In this document: piece after piece, positions 7,111-14,622 of the stretch
Numbering within the stretch: the stretch's first letter is position 1
Layout of the letters: each line of letters opens with the position of its first letter
Source of the DNA: an uncultured Rickettsiales bacterium
GTDB taxonomy: Bacteria > Pseudomonadota > Alphaproteobacteria > UBA8366
Assembly (NCBI GenBank): GCA_913046825.1
Contig: CAJWTF010000016.1
Location: 1 to 43,005, forward strand
Direction of reading: 5' to 3'
DNA: 43,005 nucleotides
Translations under genes and position numbers: made by a program
Notes under the pieces: generated by a model
Told to the model about the DNA's origin: nothing
Database searches by the model: none
What the model saw: only the letters and a program-made list of their open reading frames with translations

Positions 7111-8313
7111 ATGGCAACAGGCATTAAGGATAAGGTCGCAATTTTGGGCATGGGCTGCTCTAAATTCGGAGAACGCTGGGACGCCGACGCCGAAGACCTC
7201 ATCGTCGAGGCCTACGAGGAATGCATCGCCGATGCAGGTGTGGAGACCAGCCAGATCGATGCCGCTTGGTTCTCCACCGCTATTGAGGAAGTCCATGTCG
7301 GCAAGTCAGGCCTGCCGCTCTCCATCGCCTTACGCCTACCCAACATTCCAGTGACGCGGGTTGAAAACTACTGCGCGTCGGGCACTGAATCCTTCCGAGG
7401 CGCGGTATATGCCGTTGCCTCCGGCGCCGCCGATATTGCGCTTGCGTGCGGTGTCGAGAAATTGAAGGACACAGGTTATGGTGGCCTGCCGCAACGCAGC
7501 CGCGGTGCGGTCAATTCCATGTATTGGGCGAATGCCTCCGCCCCCGGCAGTTTCGCGCAACTTGCCACCGCCTATTCCACTAAACACGGCGTCTCTATGG
7601 ACGAGATCAAGCGCGCCATGGCGCAAATCTCCGTCAAGAGCCACGAGAATGGCGCCAAAAACCCCAAGGCCCACCTGCAAAAAGTCATAGACATCGACAC
7701 TGTTTTGAACGCGCCGATGGTCGCGGCCCCGCTCGGCCTGTTCGACTGCTGTGGCGTCTCGGACGGTGCGGCAGCCGCCATCGTCACCACGCCAGAAATC
7801 GCCCGAAGCATGGGCAAACATGATTTGGTTTCCGTGAAAGCGCTGCAACTCGCCGTCTCGAACGGCCAAGAAGCCAGCCACAATTCCTGGGATGGCAGCT
7901 ATTTCATCACCACCCGCAAGGCAGCCGAGAGGGCCTATAAGGAAGCGGGCATCGATAAGCCCCGTGATCAGATTTCCATGTTCGAATGCCACGACTGCTT
8001 TTCCGTCACTGAGTTGGTAACCATGGAAGACCTCTACATCTCTGAGGAAGGCGAAGCTTGGCAGGATGTGCTCGACGGTTTCTACAACGCAGACGGCCAA
8101 GTGCCGTGCCAAATCGATGGCGGTCTAAAATGCTTCGGCCACCCAATTGGTGCCTCCGGATTACGGATGTTGTATGAAATGTACAATCAGGTATTAGGCC
8201 GCGCCGGCGATCGCCAGCTTGATAACCCAACCATCGGCATGACGCACAATCTCGGCGGCTTCCCGCATCAGAACGTGTCGTCAATCGCCATCGTGGGCAA
8301 GCATGGGCTCTAA
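7111..8313 (+). CDS. SCP2-type thiolase (acetyl-CoA acetyltransferase family)
   Basis: This 400-residue enzyme should cleave a 3-ketoacyl-CoA with free CoA, or condense two acyl-CoAs, in the cytoplasm. The acyl-accepting cysteine is in ENYCASGTES near residue 90, and the active-site histidine is in CFGHPIGASGLRM near residue 350. The final motif is HNLGG rather than the CxGGG of classic thiolases, which is the usual form in the SCP2 group. I start it at the ATG at 7111, preceded by GAGGAACGAGG; an upstream in-frame extension would only translate the repeat at 7019-7090. It follows the DUF35-fused protein and is likely its partner, as known for other thiolase/DUF35 pairs such as BbsAB. A terminator lies just after it. 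Confidence 0.92.
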   Translation: MATGIKDKVAILGMGCSKFGERWDADAEDLIVEAYEECIADAGVETSQIDAAWFSTAIEEVHVGKSGLPLSIALRLPNIPVTRVENYCASGTESFRGAVYAVASGAADIALACGVEKLKDTGYGGLPQRSRGAVNSMYWANASAPGSFAQLATAYSTKHGVSMDEIKRAMAQISVKSHENGAKNPKAHLQKVIDIDTVLNAPMVAAPLGLFDCCGVSDGAAAAIVTTPEIARSMGKHDLVSVKALQLAVSNGQEASHNSWDGSYFITTRKAAERAYKEAGIDKPRDQISMFECHDCFSVTELVTMEDLYISEEGEAWQDVLDGFYNADGQVPCQIDGGLKCFGHPIGASGLRMLYEMYNQVLGRAGDRQLDNPTIGMTHNLGGFPHQNVSSIAIVGKHGL

Positions 8314-8336
8314 TATTTTCGACAGATGAGTTTAAG

Positions 8337-8365
8337 AAAAAGGCGCCCTTCACGGCGCCTTTTTT
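8337..8365 (+). terminator. Rho-independent terminator after the thiolase gene
   Basis: GGCGCC (8342-8347) and GGCGCC (8354-8359) form a stem with a 6-base loop, followed by six T (8360-8365) and preceded by five A that can extend the stem. It lies 24 bases after the thiolase stop and 22 bases before the next gene, so it separates that gene at least partly from the operon. Confidence 0.88.
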
Positions 8366-8387
8366 ATGGAAGTTTGGAGATATTCAC

Positions 8388-9152
8388 ATGATCGATATTG
8401 AACGCCACGGTGTCTGCGCCGTCATCCGATTCAACAGGCCCGACGCCCTCAATGCGTTGAACGCCAACGGGCTCAACACGCTGGAAGACGCCCTGCAACA
8501 AATCTCTAAAAGCGACGCCCGCGCGCTCATATTGACCGGAGCGGGAGACCGCGCTTTTTGCGCCGGAGCCGATATCAATGAGCTCGGCCCCCGCACAGCC
8601 GACCAAGTAGGATCAGCGTCCCGGCGCGGTCAAGCCATCGGCCTCCGGATTGAAGACCTGCCCTTCCCGTCTATCGCCCTGTGGAACGGTTACGCCTTGG
8701 GCGGTGGGCTCGAACTCTCCCTCGCATGCACATTTAGACTGGCGACACCGAATGCAATGGTGGGATTTCCCGAAATCAAACTCGGTATTTGTACCGGATG
8801 GGGTGGAACACAACGCCTCCCGCGCCTGATCCCGTTGCAAGCCGCACTCGACCTTCTGATGTCGGGGCGCTTGATCGACGCCACCATGGCCAAGGAAATA
8901 GGACTGGTTCATTCGATCACCGACGGCGACCCGATGAGTGCCGCCGTAGAATTCGCTAAACAATTCACCAGCAATAGTCTGCCCGCGATGGGGCTTGTAA
9001 GAGAGGCCGTCCTCCGCGCAAACGAACAGAATTTAGAATCAGGCTTCCGCACAGAAACTGATCTCTCAACATTGTCCTATCAATTGGAAGATTCAGCGGA
9101 AGGCGTCGCCGCATTCTTGGGCAAACGGAAACCGAATTTCCAAGATCGCTAA
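8388..9152 (+). CDS. Enoyl-CoA hydratase/isomerase family protein
   Basis: The 254-residue crotonase-fold protein should act on an acyl-CoA in the cytoplasm. The first oxyanion-hole loop is visible as AGDRAFCAGADINEL (about 53-67) and the second as GYALGGGLELSLACTFRLA (about 104-122). The position matching the first catalytic glutamate of enoyl-CoA hydratase falls in MVGFPEIKLGICTGWGGTQRLPRL, where the PE(I/V)xLG signature and a GGTQRLPR match true hydratases well. GGAG precedes the ATG by about 8 bases. The gene is downstream of a terminator but on the same strand as the thiolase, and its last four bases overlap the convergent epimerase gene. The substrate is unknown. Confidence 0.93.
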   Translation: MIDIERHGVCAVIRFNRPDALNALNANGLNTLEDALQQISKSDARALILTGAGDRAFCAGADINELGPRTADQVGSASRRGQAIGLRIEDLPFPSIALWNGYALGGGLELSLACTFRLATPNAMVGFPEIKLGICTGWGGTQRLPRLIPLQAALDLLMSGRLIDATMAKEIGLVHSITDGDPMSAAVEFAKQFTSNSLPAMGLVREAVLRANEQNLESGFRTETDLSTLSYQLEDSAEGVAAFLGKRKPNFQDR

Positions 9153-10087
9153 CCCGAGATCGGCTCCAGCCCTTCTTCCGCGCGCACGGCATTTATGATC
9201 TGTAGCACACGCTCCGGCCACGGGCGAAACTGGACGCCGTACTCCCCGACAAGGCGCGAATTATCCATCAAGTAAACTCCGGATTCGTCTTTGCCGCCGG
9301 TTTCGTTCTCAAAGCGGATATCGGCGTCGGGTAGATACCCCCGCACCATCTCGGCCAAGTCGCCCATGGTGATCGTTGTGCCGCCGGAGTTGTAGATCGA
9401 ATGCTTCGGCGCATCAGACATAAGTACACGGGCGAAGACTTCGGTAATGTCGTCCACGTGGATCGGCAGACGCGTGTAATCCGCGAAGGGGAAATTCGCG
9501 ACCTCACCTCGGGACGGTTTCACAATACATTGGACGTGATCGACCGAGCCAAAAATCTTATCGGGGCCCGAGACATTGGTCGGCCGCACACCGGTAATCG
9601 ACATTCCATGTTTGTCGATATAATCCCGAGCCTGCCACTCATTGAAAATCTTATGCATCGAGTATTGGTTTTCGCCATGCTTAAAATCTTCTTCATTCAC
9701 CGTCCGTTCACCGTAGTTTCTCTGAAAACCATAGACCGCTAGCGAACTCGCATAGACAACGCGCTTGGCGCTCGTCAGGCGTGATGCTTCAAAGAAATTA
9801 TCCATGCCGATGACATTCAACTTCATCGCGATATGCGGCGGATGATGGCTACCGATGTAATACGCTAGATTGATCGTCCGGTCCGCACCCGCGGCCGCCA
9901 TCTTGTCCATGACATCGTCAAAATGCGTGATGTCGCCCCGCACAACCCGGACTTTATCCCCGAAATCATCGAAATCTCCATCCTGCGGCGCAATATCCAT
10001 TACTGTGACTTCTTCGCCTTGCGCCACGAGGGACCGCGTCAGACGACGGCCGATGAATCCTGTTCCACCTGCTATGAATACAGACAT
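9149..10087 (-). CDS. NAD-dependent epimerase/dehydratase (extended SDR)
   Basis: The 312-residue protein has the Rossmann motif GGTGFIGRRL at residues 7-16, an acidic residue at the end of the second strand (VMDIA), a DITH segment and the catalytic YSMHK (Y-x3-K) near residue 143, with the partner serine in VVYASSLAVYG. It should oxidise, reduce or epimerise a sugar nucleotide or similar hydroxy compound using NAD(H). Many catabolic clusters hold such proteins with unknown substrates. GGGAGG lies before the ATG. It is the only minus-strand gene within the block 5527-16088, divergent from the carboxyltransferase gene with a 142-base gap that may carry both promoters. Confidence 0.9.
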   Translation of the reverse strand: MSVFIAGGTGFIGRRLTRSLVAQGEEVTVMDIAPQDGDFDDFGDKVRVVRGDITHFDDVMDKMAAAGADRTINLAYYIGSHHPPHIAMKLNVIGMDNFFEASRLTSAKRVVYASSLAVYGFQRNYGERTVNEEDFKHGENQYSMHKIFNEWQARDYIDKHGMSITGVRPTNVSGPDKIFGSVDHVQCIVKPSRGEVANFPFADYTRLPIHVDDITEVFARVLMSDAPKHSIYNSGGTTITMGDLAEMVRGYLPDADIRFENETGGKDESGVYLMDNSRLVGEYGVQFRPWPERVLQIINAVRAEEGLEPISG

Positions 10088-10229
10088 GTTCGTTCCTCCC
10101 TACCCTACATTTTCCTCCTTTACTGAAGTAGAGCCGAAACTGACAGACCAAGGGCCGGATATTGAATTCTCTTTCACCCTCTGCGACCTAGCTTATGAAA
10201 CAATCAACGCCTAACGAAGGAAGATCAGG

Positions 10230-11777
10230 ATGACGTGGCAGCCGGAACTCGATGAACTGAAACGCCGCGAGGCATTCGCCGAGGAATTGGGAGGGACAGA
10301 GCGCGTTAAGCGCCAGCACGACGGCGACCGGCTGACGATCCGAGAGCGGGTTGAGCAGATGTCGGACACAGGATCGTTTCGTGAGCTCGGTAAGATCGCC
10401 GGGATGGCGGATTACGATGCAAACAATGATTTGGTGAAACTAACTCCCTCTAATTTCGTTTTCGGTCGCGCCAAGGTGGACGGTCGGCAAGTCGTAATTG
10501 GTGGTGACGACTTCACGGTGCGTGGCGGCTCAGCCGATGCGACGATCAAGGAAAAGCACCAAATGTGCGAGCGCATGGCGCACGAATTGCGGCTCCCCTT
10601 GATCCGCATGGTTGAAGGGTCCGGAGGCGGCGGTTCGGTCAAAACCATCGAGACAACCGGGCGCGCAAACGTGCCGGGCGTAGCCGGTTGGGAAGTCGTG
10701 GTCGACAACATGGGCACGATCCCTCGGGTGGCGTTGGGTCTAGGCTCTGTCGCCGGTCTCGGTGCTGCGCATCTGGCAGCCGCGCATTACTCGGTCATGA
10801 TCAAAGACAACTCCGCACTCTTCGTTGCCGGGCCGCCGGTTGTCGAACGGCTTGGCCAAAAACTGACCAAGAACGAACTCGGCGGTTGGAAGATCCAACT
10901 CCGCGCGGGCGCCGTCGATCATGCGGTCGACACCGAAGAAGACGCCTTCAAATGCGCACGCAAGTTTCTCTCCTACCTCCCACCTTCCGTGCATGACGTG
11001 CCGCCACGCGGCCGGCAGGAAGACGATCCGAACCGCCGCGAGGAATGGCTACTAGACGCCATCCCGCGCGATATCCGCAAGGTCTATAAGATCCGCCCGA
11101 TCATCGAGGCGGTCGTCGACGAAGGGTCGTTCTTCGAATGGGGCGACCGCTACGGGAAGTCCATCGTCACCGGTTTTGCGCGCCTCGACGGCTGGCCTGT
11201 CGCCTTGATGGCGAGCGATCCCTACTCCTATGGCGGCGGCTGGACGGCGGATACCTGCCGCAAGGTCGAGAAATTTGTCGACACCGCCGACACGTTCCAT
11301 CTACCCATCGTTTACTTGGCGGACTGCCCAGGATTCCAGATCGGGCTTGAGGCCGAAAAGAACGGCACCATTAAGGAAGGCGTGCGCGCCATGAGTGCGA
11401 TTTGGCAAACCGAGACGCCGTGGTGTTCAGTCATCATCCGCAATGCCTTCGGCGTCGCCGGTGCTGCGCACAAGAACGGCGGCCGCTTTTGTACTCGCTA
11501 TGCCTGGCCGTCGGGCCGCTGGGGATCTCTGCCGCTGGAAGGCGGAATCGAGGCCGCCTACCGCGCCGATATCGCCGGCGCCGACGATCCCGAAGCGAAA
11601 ATGGCGGAGATCGAGGAACGATTAAATAAACTCCGCTCGCCGTTCCGCTCGGCTGAGAGTTTTTGGATCGAGGAGATTGTCGACCCCCGCGACACCCGCT
11701 CGCTGCTCTGCGATTTTGCCAATACGGTCGCGCCGCTGCGCGAACCTGGCGTACGCCGTCGAATGATGCGGCCATAA
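10230..11777 (+). CDS. Acyl-CoA carboxylase, carboxyltransferase (beta) subunit
   Basis: This 515-residue protein matches the biotin-dependent carboxyltransferase family of propionyl-, methylcrotonyl- and geranyl-CoA carboxylases at the usual length. It has two crotonase-like halves. The N-terminal half shows GDRLTIRERVEQMSDTGSF, then FVFGRAKVDGRQVVIGGDDFTVRGGS and the oxyanion loop EGSGGGGSVKTIE. The C-terminal half shows SYLPPSVHDVPP, VVDEGSFFEWGDRYGKSIVTGFARLDGWPV and LADCPGFQIG. No biotin carboxylase or biotin carrier is encoded in the window, so the partner must lie elsewhere, or the protein may act as a decarboxylase or transcarboxylase component. Substrate is not readable. It opens a tightly spaced group with the MaoC and FrnE-like genes; AAGGAAG precedes its ATG. 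Confidence 0.92.
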   Translation: MTWQPELDELKRREAFAEELGGTERVKRQHDGDRLTIRERVEQMSDTGSFRELGKIAGMADYDANNDLVKLTPSNFVFGRAKVDGRQVVIGGDDFTVRGGSADATIKEKHQMCERMAHELRLPLIRMVEGSGGGGSVKTIETTGRANVPGVAGWEVVVDNMGTIPRVALGLGSVAGLGAAHLAAAHYSVMIKDNSALFVAGPPVVERLGQKLTKNELGGWKIQLRAGAVDHAVDTEEDAFKCARKFLSYLPPSVHDVPPRGRQEDDPNRREEWLLDAIPRDIRKVYKIRPIIEAVVDEGSFFEWGDRYGKSIVTGFARLDGWPVALMASDPYSYGGGWTADTCRKVEKFVDTADTFHLPIVYLADCPGFQIGLEAEKNGTIKEGVRAMSAIWQTETPWCSVIIRNAFGVAGAAHKNGGRFCTRYAWPSGRWGSLPLEGGIEAAYRADIAGADDPEAKMAEIEERLNKLRSPFRSAESFWIEEIVDPRDTRSLLCDFANTVAPLREPGVRRRMMRP

Positions 11778-11790
11778 AGGAGGCAAAATC

Positions 11791-12225
11791 ATGGCAATTG
11801 AAGCATGGACTGGAACCTACGAAGACCTTCCACTCGGTGCGGAGGAATCCGCATCACAATTGATAGACGGGCCGGCCATCGATGCCTTCGCGCATGCGAT
11901 CCAAAGCTTTAACCCAGTTCATATGAATGGTGATTGGGCGCGCGAAAACACTCATTACCCGGATCGTATTGCGCATGGCGTCATGACGACGGCGCTAATG
12001 TCGCAACCACTCGTACAATTCTGCGAGCAGTATAAAATTCGAACCGCGCTGCTTACCTCGTCCTCCCGGTATACCCGTGCCGTGATCGCGGGAGATACGG
12101 TAACCACAACCGTGCGCCTTGCTGAAAAAATAGATGAAAAGAAGCGTATCCGCTTTGAGGTGGAAGCAAAGAATCAGAATGGTGAAGTCGTGATGATTGG
12201 TGAACTCCTCGAACAGTGCCTTTAG
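11791..12225 (+). CDS. MaoC-like (hotdog-fold) acyl-CoA dehydratase
   Basis: The 144-residue protein fits a single hotdog domain. The hydratase signature is visible as the stretch FAHAIQSFNPVHMNGDWA followed by HYPDRIAHGVMTTALMS, with the catalytic Asp/Asn and His positions apparently represented by N-P-V-H and the AHG loop. It should hydrate an enoyl-CoA to a 3-hydroxyacyl-CoA in the cytoplasm. A very strong ribosome-binding site (AAAGGAGG) lies 7 bases before the ATG, and it starts 13 bases after the carboxyltransferase, so the two are surely one operon. It is followed after 73 bases by the FrnE-like gene. Confidence 0.92.
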   Translation: MAIEAWTGTYEDLPLGAEESASQLIDGPAIDAFAHAIQSFNPVHMNGDWARENTHYPDRIAHGVMTTALMSQPLVQFCEQYKIRTALLTSSSRYTRAVIAGDTVTTTVRLAEKIDEKKRIRFEVEAKNQNGEVVMIGELLEQCL

Positions 12226-12298
12226 GCATACGGTTCGCATCTTGCTCTGATAAGTCTTCGATGCCACTCTGATTAAAATATTTCAAAGGACCAGAATT

Positions 12299-12931
12299 TT
12301 GGCAGAGCCGACACAGTTGGAAGTCTTCACTGACTACGTTTGACCGTGGTGTTATCTCAGTACCGGGCGTATCGAGAAGTTGAAGAAAAAGTACAACATC
12401 GAGATGAAATGGATTCACTTCCCCCTGCACCCTGACACACCGCAGGAAGGCCGCGCGATGACCGATTTGTTCGCGGGACGAAGTGAAACCGAAATGAAGG
12501 CCCGCCAGGATCAGATGAAGAGCTTGATGGAACAAGAAGGCCTGCCGTATGGCGAACGGACCCATACTTACAACAGCCGCCTTGCTCAAGAAATCGGCGC
12601 GTGGGCAGACACGCAAGAGGGCGGCAACGTTATGCATGACGCGCTTTACCGCGCCTATTTCGTCAATACCAAGAACATTGGCGATCCGGATGTTTTATTG
12701 GAAATCGTGGAAGCAAATGGGCTTTCGGTCAATGAGGCGCGCAAGGTGCTTGAAGAGCGCACCTTCAAGGATGTCGTTGACGAGGATTGGAGCAAGTCGC
12801 GCCAATACGGTGTCACTGGTGTGCCGACTTTTGTCGCCGCCGGGCACGGGGTCGTCGGCGCACAACCGTATGACACGCTTGAAAAGTTTTTGGAATCCGT
12901 CGGTGTGGAGGAACGCACCAACAGCGACTAA
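12299..12931 (+). CDS. Probable selenoprotein: DsbA/FrnE-family oxidoreductase with U-P-W-C active site
   Basis: Read from a TTG at 12299 (AAAGGA ends 8 bases upstream), the frame gives MAEPTQLEVFTDYV, then TGA (12341-12343), then PWCYLSTGRIEKLKKKY and an open frame to 12931. With the TGA decoded the protein is 210 residues, the normal FrnE size. Families of this type carry D-[FY]-V-C-P-W-C-Y, so the TGA replaces exactly the first, reactive cysteine (residue 15), the usual place for selenocysteine in thiol oxidoreductases. The rest fits the family: helical insert, then QYGVTGVPTFV with the cis-proline and VVGAQPY near the end. A SECIS-like hairpin follows. No signal peptide, so cytoplasmic. 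Without readthrough only a fragment from the TTG at 12380 would be made, lacking the active site. A sequencing error or a nonsense mutation is the alternative. Confidence 0.8.
12355..12377 (+). promoter_or_regulatory. Candidate bacterial SECIS element for UGA recoding
   Basis: The RNA from 12355-12363 can pair with 12369-12377: eight pairs (one G-U) around one A-C mismatch (12359/12373), closing the five-base loop CGGGC at 12364-12368. The loop begins 21 bases after the UGA (12341-12343), has a G as its second base, and the stem and loop sizes fall within the range I recall for bacterial SECIS elements. A competing fold pairs 12335-12338 (TACG) with 12368-12371 (CGTA) around the UGA. The hairpin lies entirely inside the coding frame, as required in bacteria. 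Confidence 0.65.
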
Positions 12932-12954
12932 AAGCGAACGGGAGGAAATGTTCT

Positions 12955-13878
12955 ATGACGATTGAAATCAAACCGCTCACAATTCATACCGGAGCGGAAA
13001 TCTCTGGTGTCGATCTTAATCAACCAATCTCCGACAGCGACGCCACAGATATCTGGGATGCCTTTCTGAAATGGAAGGTCGTATTCTTCCGCGATCAACC
13101 AATGAGCCACGCGGATCAAGTCACGTTCGGACGCCGGTTCGGCGAATTGACCATCGGTCATGCAGTCTTTGGGCATGTCGACGGCTATCCGGAAATATAC
13201 TCCATCGCCAAGGATCGTTGGGACAATCGGTATAAACCGGCTCCGAAGAACATCCGTCCCTGGACAGGGTTTCACGCCGACATCACGGCCGCCGTCAATC
13301 CACCTGCGGTTTCCATTCTGCGGGGCGTCACCATTCCACCTTATGGCGGCGACACGTTATGGGCTAACTTGGTCGTCGCCTATGACAGCCTTTCAGAGCC
13401 GATCCGTAACTTCGTTGACGGTTTGAGGGGCCTGCATAAATTTCAACCCCCAGGGGAAATTGACGTCACGGAAGAATACAAAGCAATGCAAGAGCGTCGT
13501 CGCCTGACAACAGAGCACCCGATGGTGCGGGTGCATCCGGAGACCGGGGAACGGGTTCTTTACATTAGTCCCAGTTTCCTAAAATCAGTTGTTGGCATGG
13601 AGCCGCGCGAAAGCGAACTGATCCTAGAGATGCTCTGGGAGCACTCGGTTCGACCCGAATTTACCCTTCGCTATAAGTGGGAGCCGAATGACCTCGCGAT
13701 GTGGGATAATCGCGCGGTCGTACACTGTGCGCCCCGGGACATTTACGAGACCGATTTCGACCGCCAGCTCTACCGCATCACCATGTTGGGCGATATCCCA
13801 GTGGGTGTAGACGGACGGCAATCGGTTTCAATTTCGGGCGAGCCCATCACACCTATAACCGCTGCCGCAGCAGAATAA
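12955..13878 (+). CDS. TauD/TfdA-family Fe(II)/2-oxoglutarate dioxygenase
   Basis: The 307-residue protein should hydroxylate a small organic compound using O2 and 2-oxoglutarate, often to split off sulfite, a phenol or another group. The metal-binding HxD is in GFHADIT near residue 105. The distal histidine is in MWDNRAVVHCAPRD near residue 255, and the 2-oxoglutarate-binding arginine is in DRQLYRITMLGD near residue 270. The N-terminus (ITIEIKPLTIHTGAEISGVDL as a pattern) is typical of the family. GGGAGG precedes the ATG, which is 23 bases after the FrnE-like gene, so it is in the same transcript. It is a distant relative of the two tandem dioxygenases at 34637-36535. The substrate is unknown. 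Confidence 0.93.
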   Translation: MTIEIKPLTIHTGAEISGVDLNQPISDSDATDIWDAFLKWKVVFFRDQPMSHADQVTFGRRFGELTIGHAVFGHVDGYPEIYSIAKDRWDNRYKPAPKNIRPWTGFHADITAAVNPPAVSILRGVTIPPYGGDTLWANLVVAYDSLSEPIRNFVDGLRGLHKFQPPGEIDVTEEYKAMQERRRLTTEHPMVRVHPETGERVLYISPSFLKSVVGMEPRESELILEMLWEHSVRPEFTLRYKWEPNDLAMWDNRAVVHCAPRDIYETDFDRQLYRITMLGDIPVGVDGRQSVSISGEPITPITAAAAE

Positions 13879-13976
13879 AAAGGCAAAACATGACAAAGCG
13901 ACGCCCGAACCTGTTCATAAATCAAATCGACGCGAAAGGCGGTCGACTTCTGCTAGTACGATAGCGAGGACGCGGA

Positions 13977-14606
13977 ATGAACGACATCTCACCACCGAAC
14001 ATGGTTTCCACAATCGCGGAACTCGAAGCCATTTACGGCGAGCCCTTGGCGCAATCTCTGGTCAAAGAGATCGATTACATCTCGGGTCATTACCGCGCCT
14101 TCATCGAGAAGTCACCGTTCGTGGTCCTGGCAAGCGTCGCCGAGGAAGGGCTCGATTGTTCGCCGCGCGGCGACCCTGCGGGATTTGTCCGTGTTGTTGA
14201 CGCGAAGACGGTGATGATCCCCGACCGGCGCGGCAACAACCGCATCGACACACTACGCAATCTAGTGCGGGACCCGCGTGTCTCGTTGCTGTTCCTGGTG
14301 CCGGGTGTGGGTGAGACACTGCGGATCAATGGCCGCGCCGCCATTTCCGTCGACCCGGACCTTTGTGCTTCCTTCGATATGAATGGCAAGACGCCCCGCA
14401 GCGTGATCGTGGTGACCGCCGAGCGCGTCTACTTCCAATGTCAAAAAGCCTTAGCGCGCTCACGGCTTTGGGATCCGGAGGCCCGGATCGAACGAACGGA
14501 ACTTCCATCCGCAGGCGATATCCTTCAAGGGTTGAGCAAGAATGATTTCGACGGCGATGCCTATGACAAGAATTATCCCGAACGCTTGAAGAAAACCATC
14601 TACTAA
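13977..14606 (+). CDS. Pyridoxamine-5'-phosphate-oxidase-fold flavoprotein (MSMEG_1061-type)
   Basis: This 209-residue split-barrel protein belongs to the PPOX-fold group close to the actinobacterial MSMEG_1061 type, and is not the biosynthetic PdxH. It contains the core signatures FVVLASVAEEGLDCSPRGDPAGFVRV (about 45-70), IPDRRGNNRIDTLRNLVRDPRVSLLFLVPG (about 80-108) and ETLRINGRAAIS. A C-terminal extension carries FQCQKALARSRLWDP, a feature shared by this subgroup. It likely binds FMN and reduces an unknown compound. It follows the dioxygenase after 98 bases without a visible gene, and precedes the RraA-like gene by 16 bases. Confidence 0.88.
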   Translation: MNDISPPNMVSTIAELEAIYGEPLAQSLVKEIDYISGHYRAFIEKSPFVVLASVAEEGLDCSPRGDPAGFVRVVDAKTVMIPDRRGNNRIDTLRNLVRDPRVSLLFLVPGVGETLRINGRAAISVDPDLCASFDMNGKTPRSVIVVTAERVYFQCQKALARSRLWDPEARIERTELPSAGDILQGLSKNDFDGDAYDKNYPERLKKTIY

Positions 14607-14622
14607 ACAAGGCGAAAGATAA

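Noticed and set aside
6349..7296. 315-codon minus-strand frame over the DUF35 fusion and thiolase genes
   Set aside because: It lies antisense to two strongly supported genes and shows no known motif; such long antisense frames are common at this base composition.
12335..12371. Longer hairpin enclosing the UGA as the SECIS
   Set aside because: The apical loop would be only about 7 bases from the UGA, too close for known bacterial SECIS elements, and the stem is more interrupted. It is kept as a competing fold only.
12380..12931. FrnE-like gene as a short protein starting at TTG 12380
   Set aside because: This start lacks a ribosome-binding site and would remove the active site and the first beta strand; the longer frame through the UGA is family-like on both sides.
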